Assembly (NCBI RefSeq): GCF_026212465.1
Contig: NC_080050.1
Location: forward strand, 4,189,644-4,253,643
Direction of reading: 5' to 3'
DNA length: 64,000 nt
Source: Amaranthus tricolor
Taxonomy: Eukaryota > Streptophyta > Magnoliopsida > Caryophyllales > Amaranthaceae
Position numbers and translations under genes: made by a program. The notes beneath the pieces are model-generated. The model worked only from the letters and a program-made list of their open reading frames with translations, did not search any database and had not been told where the DNA came from. Positions 1-14,779 of the stretch are shown piece by piece; the first letter of the stretch is position 1, and every line of letters starts with the position of its first letter.

Positions 1-340
1 GTTGCAACAAAATATAGTTTTTGGATGTATGTTGGCTATCCAAGTTTACTGTGATTATTTAGTAGAATCAATTACGAATATGTGTTTTCAACACTCGGAC
101 TTGTATATCCATTAGCGTGAAGATAAATTGTACTCTTTCGGATGCAAAATTGAGCACCATTGTTACAGAGTTGGAGAAATATACAGTAGCTCTAATAAAT
201 GATGGTTCTTCCAACTATCTATCAAATTACATCTCACAGAAAGCCTAATTTCAGCAAAAAAAAAAAAAAAAGATAACGCCCATGGATCAGAAACCTTGCT
301 GAATGTAAAAGGAAACGACAGAATACAGCAAATATGTTTA
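1..340. other. Non-coding, 3' flank of the L21 gene
   Basis: No reading frame or repeat can be supported here. It should hold the 3' UTR and poly(A) site of the minus-strand L21 gene. An AATAAA on the minus strand overlaps the stop codon (about 337-342). Confidence 0.6.
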
Positions 341-3323
341 TTAGCTTGAAACTGCTTCTGCTTTTGCCTCTGCTTCTAGCTTAGAAGCTGGGTAATCTTC
401 ATAGCCAGTGATCCCCGTTATCTTAATTCGGGTGATGGGCTGCATACAGAAACGTCAAATGTACACAATCTTGAGAAAATGACAATAAAATCGATGTTTG
501 TAATCTTCCCCCCTCTTATATTCCATTCTATCATATCGACGTTAGCAAATACACCAGGAAAGTCGAAGATGATGAAACGTCTAAGTCAGGAAACATTAAA
601 TGCAAGATGCGCATAAAACTGGCACATATGATAGTAATGATACAAAGCCCCACAAGTACACAACTGATGTTATTAATGTTTCGGTAAAATTTATACCTGT
701 CTGTGACCGATAGTTCGTCTGTAGTTCTTCTTTTTCTTATACTTGAAGACAATAACCTTGTCATCCAGCAACTACAGTAACAACCGCAAGCATTAAGTCC
801 ATGATTCCAACATGCACCGCAGAAAAGACGGATAAATGACAGAAAACGAAGACTTGAGTTACCTGTTCTTCTACAACGGCATGCACTGCAGCATTTGTTA
901 CAACAGGCTTCCCGATGTAAGTGCTATCTTTAGTACCTACTAGCAATACTTTGTTCAATATGATCTGTAAAATAATAAACGCATGAGCTCTCGTAAGCTT
1001 TTTGAGGATAAACCATGAAGTATATAACCAGGCAAGACTGGGAAGTTGTCGATAAGTTGATAACTAAAGTGGGTATTCATGGGAGGTAACAAAATCATCC
1101 CTATGAGACTACAAGTTACAAGAACAAGCGGGTAACTTGATATGGGCACAAGAGTGTTTCAAAGGACAACCAAACCAAATACGACATGACTACATGCTAC
1201 TATAAACTATGATAACTTAACTCGGTAAGTGTATATGACCATAACTCTTATATCAACCATACCATAAGTTCATAACTACGGAAACTTCTAATGTCATCGT
1301 GTATTATAAGTTATAACCAATTGGAAGCTCAATTTCACATTTTTAGCAAGGAATTCTTCTTTTACTCTCGAAGAAGCCCGAGTGTATACAACTGACGATA
1401 TCAAAACATATCAAAGCAGATTTGTAGAACATTTATTATGTTTCAACTTTCATTACCATGCTACACGTTCTTGTTCCGAAATCAATTCTACTACCTAATT
1501 AAGGCCCCAAGCTATATTATATACTTTAACACACTCCTTCACACGAGAGCCCCTTGGCTAGAAAAGTGAATGCATGACAAGCCAACCTCATACTTGACGC
1601 TAAATATTCCACTTGAATTTAAAGGTACATGAGATTCAAACCTATAACCTTCTGTCACGTTGGCTTCTGATATCATGTCAAAAGATCAATTCAAACAAAA
1701 ATTTAAGCTGATGATTAAGGTCCCATAATAAGTTATATACTCTAACATTAAACACTATGTTCATTAATATGATCTCATACACCAGACTATTGAAACAATG
1801 AACACAAAAACAAAAATTACCAGCAAAATGGATGCCATATAGTAGACATTTTGGCCAGCACCGGTGTAAAGTCTTTCCTAATTCACTAATTCCTCCATGA
1901 ATTGGGAATTTATACAAGCAGATATTAAACTACATGTGGGAATCGTAAATAATATCGTAAAACTGTGTTGACAGCATAGTAAGTAGTAAATCAGCAATAC
2001 AGAAAGAGGGTCTTGAATTTGAATTACTATGCACTCAATGCCAAAACCTGACCTTATCATTGACATTAGCACCTTTGAGTCTCTGTGTGAAAATCCATCG
2101 TCCAGGAATGACAATGTACTGCCTCGAACCAATCTGATAAACGAAAGATTTACACATCAAAACAAAACAATTGCCTTTTGATGAAGTGAAATTGTAATAT
2201 ATCGGAAAATCCATAATTATACCGCAAATTCTTGAATGAGATGGTCTCACCGTGAGACATGTCTTTATACTTGGGTTAAATAGCCCAATAGTAGAAACTT
2301 TTAGGTTATGGGCTTTATATTTTTGGGTCGTCTCATCGTGAGACGGTCACATACATATACTCAACACACACATCAAATTGATCAATCTGTTAACCTTTAT
2401 CAGGCTCAAACAATATAGAAGATTTCAACTTGCTAGAAAGTCATTAAAAATGCCCCTGAAGGCCAAAACAACCATACTAGCAACTAAAAACCATTCACCC
2501 ACCATGTCAATAAAACCTAACATAAAATAAAAACAGAAACCATCATCCAACTACCATCAAGACTCAAGAGCCATATAGAAATTGCCTGGATGAACACTCA
2601 TCATACAACATTCTATCATCCGAATACCATTAGATGAGGTCTACCTAGGCTAAACTTGGGTCAGATGTACACGACCTTATAGCAAAAGTAGAAAGAATAA
2701 CCTGCAACTTCATATTATTTGGATGCACAAAAGTTAATGAGCCAATTTGCAATAATGGGACTTGTCCAAGCAAATTGTGGTCGATTTTAGGCTATTTTTG
2801 GACCGAGCGAATTGCAAATTTGAAAAGAAAATAAGCCATCAAACTATGTTACACTATACAATTATATGGATGGGTATCACATAAAATCAATCAAAATAAC
2901 AATTTTCACAATGAAACTTAATTAATTGAAAATTCAAAAGTTACCTACCATAACAACAGCAAAAATCTCTTCGCGGGCAGGAGGAGGGTCTTTCTTGGGG
3001 AAAAGTTTCTCACGAATAGCTTCATATTCAGGAGAACCAGGCTTAGGAATCTCAATGTCTTCAGGCAAAACGTCAGAAAGTTTAGGTCTATCAAATGGGG
3101 ATCTTTTGAAAGTTTCTGGGTCAATGTCCTCCAAATCTGCTATACTTCTGGAGCCATTAGCAGCTACAGAAGAAAGGGAAAGCCTTTGAGAAAAGGGTAA
3201 AATGGGAGGAGAAATAAAATTGGAAAATGGTTTTGAAAAACTAAGTGGGTTTTGATTGTGAGAGTGTTTAATTGTTGCAAAGATTGAGGATGAACAAGAG
3301 AATGCCATTGTTGCAGAAGCCAT
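341..3323 (-). CDS. RPL21: Plastid 50S ribosomal protein L21 (nuclear-encoded, 5 exons)
   Basis: Structural protein of the large subunit of the chloroplast ribosome, made in the cytosol and imported. Exons on the minus strand: 3323-2949, 2133-2053, 964-863, 771-697, 439-341. All joins are GT-AG and phase 0, giving 243 residues. Residues 1 to about 55 are rich in Ser/Pro with few acidic residues, a plastid transit peptide. An acidic linker follows (DLEDIDPETF, then DVLPEDIEIPKPGSPEYEAI). The L21 domain starts near residue 118 and contains IFAVVMIGSRQY, GRWIFTQRLKGA, NKVLLVGTKDSTYIGKPVV, VFKYKKKKNYRRTIGHRQ and PITRIKITGITGY. The C-terminal tail is Glu/Ala-rich, as in plastid L21. The first ATG follows a short AC-rich leader and heads the transit peptide, so it was chosen as start. 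The name is firm from conserved motifs; exon borders were placed by eye. Confidence 0.93.
2241..2349. repeat. Small GAGAC-ended MITE in intron 1 of RPL21
   Basis: A 110-bp unit bounded by inverted repeats of the type GAGAYGGTCTCACCGTGAGA, each arm itself a nested palindrome. It has AT-rich filler with the phrase TTAAATAGCCCAA. Related copies are near 24866, 33340, 35070, 35970, 49195, 54300 and 61995. Confidence 0.7.
2731..2850 (-). repeat. Possible diverged copy of the CAGTG-ended MITE
   Basis: On the minus strand it reads AATTTGCAATTCGCTC, then AAAAATAGCC, as in the copies at 6617 and 36669. The ends are not clear, so this is tentative. Confidence 0.3.
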
Positions 3324-4249
3324 TTTTGTTGAAGCTCTCTGGAGAGAAAAGAAGATTACCGTCTCTTGCTCTTGGAATTGAGAGGGTTTATCCTATCTTC
3401 TTTGGGTCAAATGACAAAAATAGCCATTGGAATTTCTCAAATATAATATTCCATTTTTTAAATTTGATTTTTCAAAAAAAATGAAAATCATATCTTGTGA
3501 TTATTAAAATAGACTTAGTCCATACTATTTTATTGTGCAACTTTCCTTAGTAATTCGTTCACAAGTCCACACTGTTCACTATCGACTCTACTTAATCACA
3601 TCTTTAACTCATGCTCTTTAATTTAAGGTTGGTGCATACTATTTTAGTATGCACTAAATCTATACAAAATCAACTTTGAAATCTTAGGATTCGTTCAATA
3701 TTACTGTGGCATTTTTTTTATTTTTTTAATTACAAAAGTCATATGATATACTAGTATGTTTCATAATAAATAAAAACTTAGTTAAATTTATTGAAAACTG
3801 ATGATAGTTTCCATAGCTATCAGAAATTGTTGTGAGAAACGATCTCTCCGAAAAACGCATTAAATATATGGGGTGAACAATCCAATTAATACAAATTGAA
3901 TAAGGTTATTTTAGACCAAAATTTGGGATATAAATATAAAGATTCTTTATGAAAATAACAAATGAAACACTTAAAATGACAAATAAAAACTTTTTTAAGG
4001 AACAGGGAGCAGTAATTGTCCCTTCCTTAGTTCAAAAAAAGATGCAATTTTGGGCAACTCAAATATTAACTTGCTTCAATATCATCCTTTTACATGTTAA
4101 ATGCAGTTGTGTCCATTACTTCACTACAATCATCTATTCTAAGGCAAAGCGACGATCACCCATATTCGACATCTCAAAACTCGGTTTAATCAAATCCGAT
4201 GCATGTAAACCTACAAGAACTGAAGGTTGCATTGCTATGTCACTACCCT
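3324..4249. promoter_or_regulatory. Intergenic region: RPL21 promoter and kinase 3' flank
   Basis: 926 bp between the L21 start and the kinase stop, both genes reading leftward. It must hold the L21 promoter and 5' UTR and the 3' UTR of the kinase. The part next to the L21 ATG is CT-rich on the coding strand, with ATAAACCCTCTC about 75 bp upstream. No confident TATA box was seen. Confidence 0.5.
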
Positions 4250-7583
<3,334 letters not shown>

Positions 7584-8780
7584 TTTTATGCAATTAAATA
7601 CAAAAAGATTTCAGGGTTTTCTTTAATTTTTAGATTTAATATATAAAAAATCAAATCAAAATGAAGAAAGATCTATGAAACTAAAATCTGGGTCTTTCTT
7701 AAATCAATCAGAAGGACTAATTGGTAGACGAGAATTGAGGAAAAGATTGATTGATGTAATGAAAATTCTTTCAACCCATATGGGATATTTTGTTTTGGTG
7801 ATGAAAATTAAAGGTAAAGGGAAATTGGATTAAATAAAATTGTGGGAAGAATCTGTGGTATATCTTTCAAGAAAGTGATGACTGTGTAAGATCGTGCGTA
7901 ATTGGTTGGAGACGACTAATATTTCCAAGTCATCTTGGCTTTATTGACGGTGGATAATACGTCCATTTCTTCCCTTCATTGATATTATTCGCTCTGCCTG
8001 CTGCACTAGGTTATGTATTATTCCAACGTTTAAAAATAAACACTTAAAATTAATATTTTTTTTAAAAAAATGCTTACAATTGACAAGGACATGTTTAATA
8101 GAAAAATGTCGCTATTAGTAGAAAAAAAATATTAGTAGTAAATTTAATTGGGTGAAGAATGAGATAAATAACAAACTAACAGATAAAAAAAAAACCTAAA
8201 ATAGAGATGCAATATAAGCTCATAGATGAGATTAAAAAAAAAAGGTGAGATTATTGTCAAAAAAATAAAAAAGCAAAATTGAACGAGACAAATAAAAATA
8301 AAAATGGTGCAATATGAGATACACAAAGAGATAGTGTGAATTATGAAATATGATGATACCTTGTATTCGTAGGATTTGGTGATGAAATTAGGAGTGTCCA
8401 TTTGGAACATTAATTGGTTTTGGGTCAAATGTAGGATATAGTCGAGTTGGTATGTTAAAGTGAGTGTTTTTATGTTTAAAGTATTAATTTTAATATTAAA
8501 ATGTCGTTAAAAATTTAATAATTAAAATGAATATTTAAGTATGAAAATAGATGTTTTGATTAATTTAGTTGGTTTCTTTAGCTTGATTTAGGACTATATT
8601 GTGACAAGACATTCTTATATAGGTGTTTGTGATCTTAATATGGTTTCAGTGTGTTATGAATTGCCTTTGGTAGTTGAGGTTATTTTGAATATGTTTTAAA
8701 TTTTGACTCAATTGAACAAGTTGAATCACGAAAAAAATTAAGGTGTTTGATTAGGATAATTTTTTTCAGATTGATCTTGT
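7584..8780. promoter_or_regulatory. Upstream region of the kinase gene
   Basis: AT-rich non-coding DNA ahead of the kinase ATG at 7583. The first 200 bp should hold promoter and 5' UTR, possibly with a leader intron. No protein-coding frame is credible; the weak frame at 8144-8428 is low-complexity. Confidence 0.4.
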
Positions 8781-8782
8781 AC

Positions 8783-9990
8783 AAGACGGTCTTATAATGA
8801 CATTGTTAATTTGGGTCGGCTTAATTTGCACGTGAATCAACCTCACATGCTTTCTCTTATTTTTCTCATTTTCTGGGTATTTTTCAATTTTAATCTTAAA
8901 AGTATCAATTTTTACTTAAAGGTATCAATTTCAACTTAAAGTAAACTTTAAAGTGATCAATTAACATAAACAATTTCAATTTTGACCTTTTTATGATTAA
9001 TTTTGACGTTAAACTGATCAATTTCTACCTAAATATGTTTATGTTTTACAATTTGAGAATGAAGTTAATAAAATGATATTATTTTATCATTCTATGGATG
9101 AATTTTAAACAACAAATGAATGGTCAATAACACTATCAATAATAGTGTTAAAACATTATACAATACAAGTACTTTTATTCAATGCAACATGATGGTTCTA
9201 ATGGAACATAAGAGTACTTGTACTCTTTAATTATTGATAATAGTGATATTACTCTTTCCTCAACATGTTTATATATATTTGTAAATAGTTCAAATTGAAT
9301 ATGTTAAAAGTTAAATTATGACACATAAATTGACAATTGATGTTTTATGATCTAACTCAATTTTGAATGTATAAGCTTCAATTATCGTTTTCAAAATAAT
9401 TGTTTCAAAGTCTATAAAGATATTGTATAGGTTTTAGTTCAAATTGAATATGTTAATAATTAAATTATGACATATAATTTGACAATGATGTTTTATAATC
9501 TAACTTAATTTTGAACTTTTAATCTTCAATTATCGTTTTAAAAATAAGTATTCAAATTGTATAGATATATTGTATAGCATTTAGTTCAAATTTAATAGGG
9601 TAATAGTTTTAACACTATTATTGACCGTTTTATTGACCATTCATTTGTTGTTTGAAATTTATCCATTGAAATGATAGAATAATACCATTTTATATAACTT
9701 CGTTCTAAAACTGTGAAACAAAACCATATTTAGGTAGAAATTGATCAGTTTTACGTCAAAATTGATCACTTTTAGGTTCAAATTGAATTTTTTTTTTACT
9801 TTAATTGATATGCTTAAGTATTACTTTACGTTGAAATTGATACCTTTAAGGTCAAAATTGATACCTTTAAAGGTCAACATTGATAAATGCCCAATAAATG
9901 GAAAAAATAAGGAAAAACGTGTGATGTTGTTACGCGTGAATTAGGCCGACCAAATCTTGGTCTCAATTTGAGACGGTCTTGGCCAAGTTT
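8783..9990. mobile_element. 1.2-kb fold-back element with about 380-bp inverted arms
   Basis: The left arm (about 8783-9155) and right arm (about 9603-9990) are inverted copies. Shared phrases on matching strands include CTGATCAATTTCTACCTAAA, CAACAAATGAATGGTCAATA and AATAGTGTTAAAAC. Both outer ends carry AGACGGTCTT or its variant, and GGTCGGCYTAAT follows about 45 bp inside. Arms contain short tandem units of the type AAAGGTATCAATTT. The loop is non-coding and holds a direct repeat (next feature). No transposase is present, so the element is non-autonomous. A truncated second copy of the right arm lies at 48003-48220. Confidence 0.85.
9286..9595 (+). repeat. Two tandem 150-bp units in the loop of the fold-back element
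   Basis: The phrase AGTTCAAATTGAATATGTTA begins at about 9286 and again at about 9438. It is followed both times by TTAAATTATGACAYATAA, TTTTATRATCTAACT and TTCAATTATCGTTTT. A third unit start is cut short near 9590. Confidence 0.75.
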
Positions 9991-10299
9991 TGGTGTAATT
10001 TTTTTTGGATGAAAAGTATTTAAAATAAAAAAAAGAGTTGATCAAATGGTAAAAAAACTATGATAAGATCATACGACAAATTGCAGTCTTTAACCTATTT
10101 GTCTTACTGCATTTATTTTTATTTTCTAATATATGATGATAATTGATTCATGGTATAGCGGACATTTTGTTAGAAAAAACAGATATCTAATCCGAATTAT
10201 ATAATGTTTGAAAATCGGATAAATTATTTGATTTTTAAAATCAATATTTTAAATTGGATATTTTTGAACATCCTAATTACTATATCCAACAAAGTTCGA

Positions 10300-10495
10300 A
10301 GAAAATTTGAATAAAATAAAATTATTTAATAACTTTATTCCAAAAATAAGCTTCGTGAAAACTTTATTCCCAAAATAAGCGTCCGTACATCCTAACCTAG
10401 GCTTGGTGTAAAAACGCTGTTTCTAACAGCGAAAAAAAAAGTTAGAAAAGCATCAAGTCGCTGTTATTAACAGCGACTTAAACTCAATTTTTTTT
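10300..10495 (+). repeat. MULE left terminal inverted repeat
   Basis: Pairs with 15270-15466 on the opposite strand. Contains two hairpin-like motifs, CGCTGTTTCTAACAGCG and GTCGCTGTTATTAACAGCGA, so the arm has smaller palindromes inside it. Confidence 0.85.
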
Positions 10496-10710
10496 TACTT
10501 TCTTGTATGAATTAAACTAGTCGTTGTTAATTTGAAAAATAGTCGTTCCGAACTTAAAAATAGCCATTGTAATTATGTTCTATAAATAACTCCATCATTT
10601 CCCTACTTCATTGTATCCAATTTACATCATTCTTGTTCTAGTAAATCAATTTTTAAAGGTAACATAAGGTATTATGTTAGTCTTATTCTCAATTTATAAA
10701 TGTTCCGTAG

Positions 10711-11028
10711 ATGTCAAAGGACCATTGTATTGAAGAGCTTTGTGATTGTGGTTATGAAGTTGAGATTAATACAGATTGGAGCGACTTCGATCCTGGGCGT
10801 GATTTTGTTGCTTGTTCTTTCTACTTGGTTGAAGGTTTAGGATACACATACTTTAGATGGATTGATCTGGAGGGTACCAAATGGCAGAGACACCTAATAA
10901 TACAGCTTGAAAAAGAAAAACAAGAGCTTAAAGATGAGGTTTTTAATCTCAAGAGACAAATAGATGATATGACACATAGGAAAGAGGAGAGCGAAAGGAT
11001 TATGAGAAAGTTTAAGAAGCAATCTTAG
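10711..11028 (+). CDS. GRF-type zinc-finger-like protein with coiled coil, inside the MULE
   Basis: 105 residues, intact from ATG to stop. Residues 6-53 resemble the GRF zinc finger of plant proteins: C6, then C11/C13, a DPGRDFVAC segment with Cys at about 35, and a closing YFRWID. In the usual GRF finger a Cys or His sits near the G-Y-T-Y-F position; here it is not obvious, so zinc binding may be lost. Residues 60-100 are a Lys/Glu-rich coiled coil (QLEKEKQELKDEVFNLKRQI). The frame reads opposite to the transposase and starts about 215 bp inside the left terminal repeat. Such short GRF frames are common in plant transposons; I infer capture or a transposon accessory role. Function is unknown. 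Confidence 0.6.
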   Translation: MSKDHCIEELCDCGYEVEINTDWSDFDPGRDFVACSFYLVEGLGYTYFRWIDLEGTKWQRHLIIQLEKEKQELKDEVFNLKRQIDDMTHRKEESERIMRKFKKQS

Positions 11029-11388
11029 TTAGCGTCGGTGGTTTAACTTAACGAATGAACTATGTAATTTGATATGTATTCGTTGAACATGAATGAAATT
11101 TTGTTGAATTTTGGAGAGCATTTTTCATATTTGAATATGATTGTCTTTTTATTTTTGATTTAATTCATACTGCATTTTTGGCGGAATGATTCATCGCCGA
11201 AAAGTCTGAGTACTTAACATCATTTCATTCATAATACACGTGTGATAATACGATTAAAATATATACATCTACATATATATTACAAATTATACACAAAAGT
11301 CCAAATGTTACAAATATTGAATATGTACAAATGTTTAATATATACAAAATGTCACTAATGTTCAATATATACAAACAGTATTCTAATG

Positions 11389-12268
11389 CTAATCCTCCTC
11401 CTGTACCTTGTCTAACTGTAACGGTTTACGACGCCTCCTACGATAGTAAGAGGCCGTCGTATGACGCTCGGGTAGGGGAGGTGATTGATATTGTGATGAT
11501 GTGGCACCCTGTGAGGACCCGACACCGTAGTCGGGGTACGTTAAGTCAACCTCCCATGGCCTCCCATGGCGCATCAAGCAACATCAAGTACAATAGTTGT
11601 ACCCGGTTGCCAGTCTTGTCGGAGAACAAGACAACACCAATCAGATATAAGAGATACGCCTTAGCGTATCTCTCAACGGTAGGCTCATCAGCACCTTCAG
11701 GGAGGTGCGAGAAGTTCTGCGCAAGCCATGTTACGCGCAGGCTGCTCCCTTTGGCTACCTCTGCGGGAGGTCGGACTCCTAATAATCTATGGACTTTGTC
11801 TTGCCAACTTTCGAGTTGGCGTCCAACGGTGCACACGGCATGTCCCTCGATGGGAAGCCGTGTAAGCACAACTACGTCAAGTAAAGTGACAATAGCCTCA
11901 CCTAAAGGTAGGTGGAAGGTATGGTCTCCTGGCGCCACCGCTCGACTAAAGCCGTGACTAGCGCCCGATCAACTCTCCCATACGCGATGAGGTGGAAGTC
12001 ATACAACCTCGCTCGCTGAAGGTACGGGATGATCCGTGCGTCAATGGCCCACGGAGCAGAGTCGGGATGCCTAGTGTATATGGTCTCCGCGTCGGACAAC
12101 TGAACGCAAAGATTATGTTAGCTTAAAGTTAAAGTATTAAGGCATATAAATTCAAAAAAGGTAAGTTGACTAACCTGGACATCCCATAGTACACTGCTCC
12201 TGTGATCCGCCTGCATCGTAAGCACACTAGGGTCGTGAGGGCCTAGAGCTGCTGGATCCATCTCTACT
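11389..12268 (-). pseudogene. Plant mobile domain (PMD) protein, broken
   Basis: Remnant of an 'aminotransferase-like, plant mobile domain' protein. From the right: MDPAALGPHDPSVLTMQ and DHRSSVLWDVQ (about 12268-12178), a short GT-AG intron, then DAPWAIDARIIPYLQRARL and LVTALVERWR. The frame then shifts by what looks like one lost base near 11938 and continues as HTFHLPLGEAIVTLLDVVVL, RLPIEGHA, LRVTWLAQNF and VERYAKAYLLYLIGVVLF, SDKTGNRV. A second break near 11560 is a 10-bp tandem duplication (CTCCCATGGC twice). Beyond it, in the other frame, the tail continues as WEVDLTYPDYGVGSSQG and RRRRRK to a stop at 11389. PMD genes occur both as host genes (MAIL1/MAIN family) and as MULE or Ty3 passengers; the position inside TIRs makes this a passenger. 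Confidence 0.8.
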
Positions 12269-12300
12269 GCAATTCAACAATAAGTAAGCGTTATTTATTG

Positions 12301-13197
12301 TAAAAATACTTAAGAAATACTCTTACACTTCAACGTGAGAACGGTTTGATTTGAAATCTCAGTTCGGTACTCAACGTTCCTACGAATATGATACAATCTA
12401 ACAGCATCCAACAAGGCATCCTTGTTATCAAACATCATACCCTTTTGAAACTCTCCTTCATTGGTGTAGGTTGTATCACAATCCCAAGACCTCAAAGAGT
12501 TGTCCTCAACGTGTTCATCTAGAGGGGGAACTAGTGCATAAGGTGTAGGAGCAATGATTGTTGGAATGTTGCCTAAGTTCATGTCATTAGCTAGAGCCTC
12601 CTCGTCAACACCCACATCGTCCTCAGAAGGAGCTTCTACGAATTCATTACTCTCACTATTAACATCACCCCACGGCTCATTTGTATCTTCTAAGTTAAAA
12701 GTATCATCATTTGTGACTTAAAATTGAAGTTGATTGGGTTCATTAGAAGGATAAGAAGAAGATGGCATAAAGGGATTTTGGGTTTCTTGGGTAGGGAAGG
12801 ACGTATGAGAAGGAGCAGAAGAAGTTACATTCAGGAATGCATTTGATACCACAACATTGATATCTTGATTCCCTAGGGGTATCTCTTCTACATATAACTC
12901 TAAAGAAGGAGTAGGGGTAGACCTTGAATACTCCCACATTGCATCTATAGCCTCCTCATCCTCAACCTGAAAAGCTAACAAATCTCCACTCATATTGTAC
13001 TTAAAACTTACATTAACAGTACTTCTTGTAGTGTCAATGTCAATCTTAGAGCATATAAAATGTTTAAATTCATTCAAATCCATGTTTGAGTTGCATGCAA
13101 ACAGTTTACGTCTTCCCCCAACATACTTAACGTTGTTACTACTTGATCGAATTGAACCATTCCAAAAGCATACAACAGTCACACGAAATGAAGCCAT
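12301..13197 (-). pseudogene. MuDR/MULE transposase, N-terminal remnant
   Basis: Starts MASFRVTVVCFWNGSI at 13197 (a longer frame opens at 13278). The first part, to about 12718, has the PB1-like N-terminal domain seen in plant MuDR-family transposases (FKHFICSKIDID, VSFKYNMSGDLLAFQVEDEE). An in-frame TAA at 12718-12720 interrupts it; the same frame then continues with DTFNLEDTNEPWGDV and the transposase DNA-binding start FQKGMMFDNKDALLDAVRLY, HIRRNVEYRTEISNQ, LTLKCK. It stops there: the rest of the DNA-binding domain, the DDE core and the SWIM finger are missing, and the PMD remnant begins within about 40 bp. An internal deletion that joined the two is the simplest reading. Confidence 0.82.
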
Positions 13198-13289
13198 TTC
13201 TACAACAATACATACAAAATCAACATCACCATCAAGTTCATAAATATATGACCACTTGATAGATCGTTTTACTACCAAAAATAATTCCT

Positions 13290-14140
13290 AATTCACCTAA
13301 CTAGTATAGTTGGGAAAGTAGGGTCGAACCACTGTGGAAGGACAAATAAAGTCACAATTTGAACCAAGTTCACTATTGCTAACGATCAAATGTTGGATTT
13401 TTGTTTATCTAAGTAGAACGCAAAAACAAGAGATGAATAAAATTCAATAATTAAAAACCTAGGGCTAAAAGGATTCACTATGCATCGATCATGATTCATG
13501 AACAACAATTGGGATAAGAATGAATATAGGCGAAGGAAGATGTTGCTCTCGCATACAAATTCGACAATCAAACAATAAAACAAGCTATCGCGATTAAAGC
13601 TTAATTGTTCAAAGAAGGAAATCGTTCACTCAAACTCGCAACTCTCGCTTATAGAATTGAGCGAATAAAACTTGCAAATTGGCCAAACATGCAATCAATC
13701 TAAAACCCATCAATTGAATCGCCTAGACAAACCAAATTTAAATCCTAAAATCAAACAAGAATCATGACCTTTTGCATAGTTTCACCAAACCCTAGAAATA
13801 AAACTACTCACTAAGCATATTAAAACTAACAAGAGATTCAACAATTAAATTCATGGAAAAAATCAAATTCAAATTTAATGGAGAAACAAACATTCAAAGA
13901 TTACAATAATAAACAAGAACAAGAGATTAGAATTGAAACTAATACCTTCAATATAATTAAAATTACAATGTCCAAGTGTTGATTAAAAATCCCCCATGGC
14001 AAGTAATATGAGAAATCCCTTCAATACCAAACCCTCAAAACAGAGAAAAAAAATTGTCTCAAAAATTCCCCTCAAAAGCTATTTATATCCTACTTAAAAG
14101 AGAACGGAGGATATGGGAAGTTTCTATCAAAAATAACTGC
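13290..14140. other. Unclassified AT-rich segment within the MULE
   Basis: Begins around TAGTATAGTTGGGAAAGTAG and GGTCGAACCACTGTGG, a phrase I associate with repetitive plant DNA. No coding frame is supportable. It may be a separate element nested in the MULE; its borders could not be fixed. Confidence 0.35.
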
Positions 14141-14144
14141 TGGA

Positions 14145-14550
14145 CCCGGCCGGGTATGTGGAAACCCGGCCGGGTGCGAAGCATAACTAAATCTTCAAGA
14201 CCAAAAATTTTCTAAGTTCAAGAGTAAACCCGGTGGGTAAGAGGAAACCCGCCCGGGTACGCAGCAGAGCATTTTAATCTTCAATGGAAGCCTGGCCGGG
14301 TATGTGGAAACCCACCCGGGTATGAGAGGCTCACCCGGTCGGGTATGTGGAAACCCACCCGGGTATAAGAGGCTCACCCGGCCGGGTATGTGGAAACCCA
14401 CCCGAGTTCGAGTGGCATCTTTTTCTTCCAAATGGCATCTTCCAATTCTTCTAAGTGCCAAGTGAAAACCCAGTCGGGTATGTGGAAACCCACCTGGGTA
14501 TGAGAGGCTCACCCGACCGGGTATGTGGAAACCCACCCGGGTATGAGACC
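14145..14550. repeat. GC-rich 42-bp tandem array (ACCCGGCCGGGT)
   Basis: About eight imperfect copies of a 42-bp unit with two palindromic blocks, ACCCGGCCGGGT and ACCCRCCCGGGT, separated by ATGTGGAA and ATGAGAGGCTC. Two unrelated spacers (about 14185-14220 and 14410-14465) interrupt it. Base composition is far richer in GC than the flanks. The minus strand stays open through it (14560-14195), but the peptide is a repeat artefact. Confidence 0.85.
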
Positions 14551-14779
14551 TAGTCAGCACAAAAATGACCCATTGAGTAGCTTATGACCTTCCAACTTGC
14601 AAATCTCGCTCCAAGAGTCGATTCCTAGCATAATTAGAGCTTTGTACCTACAAAATAGATAGGAAACAAACACTCCAACCAAGCATAAAAACCAATAGAA
14701 AATTGAGCAAAATACGCGAGAAATGCTATGAAAATACAACGGGGGCATGGTAGAAAATAATATATAAAACACACACATC

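Noticed and set aside
11331..11957. 208-codon open frame on plus over the PMD pseudogene
   Set aside because: It is the antisense shadow of the PMD sequence, whose minus-strand motifs are clear.
14195..14560. 121-codon frame rich in Pro, Gly, His and Arg on minus
   Set aside because: Translation of the 42-bp array; the repeat keeps the frame open without coding meaning.
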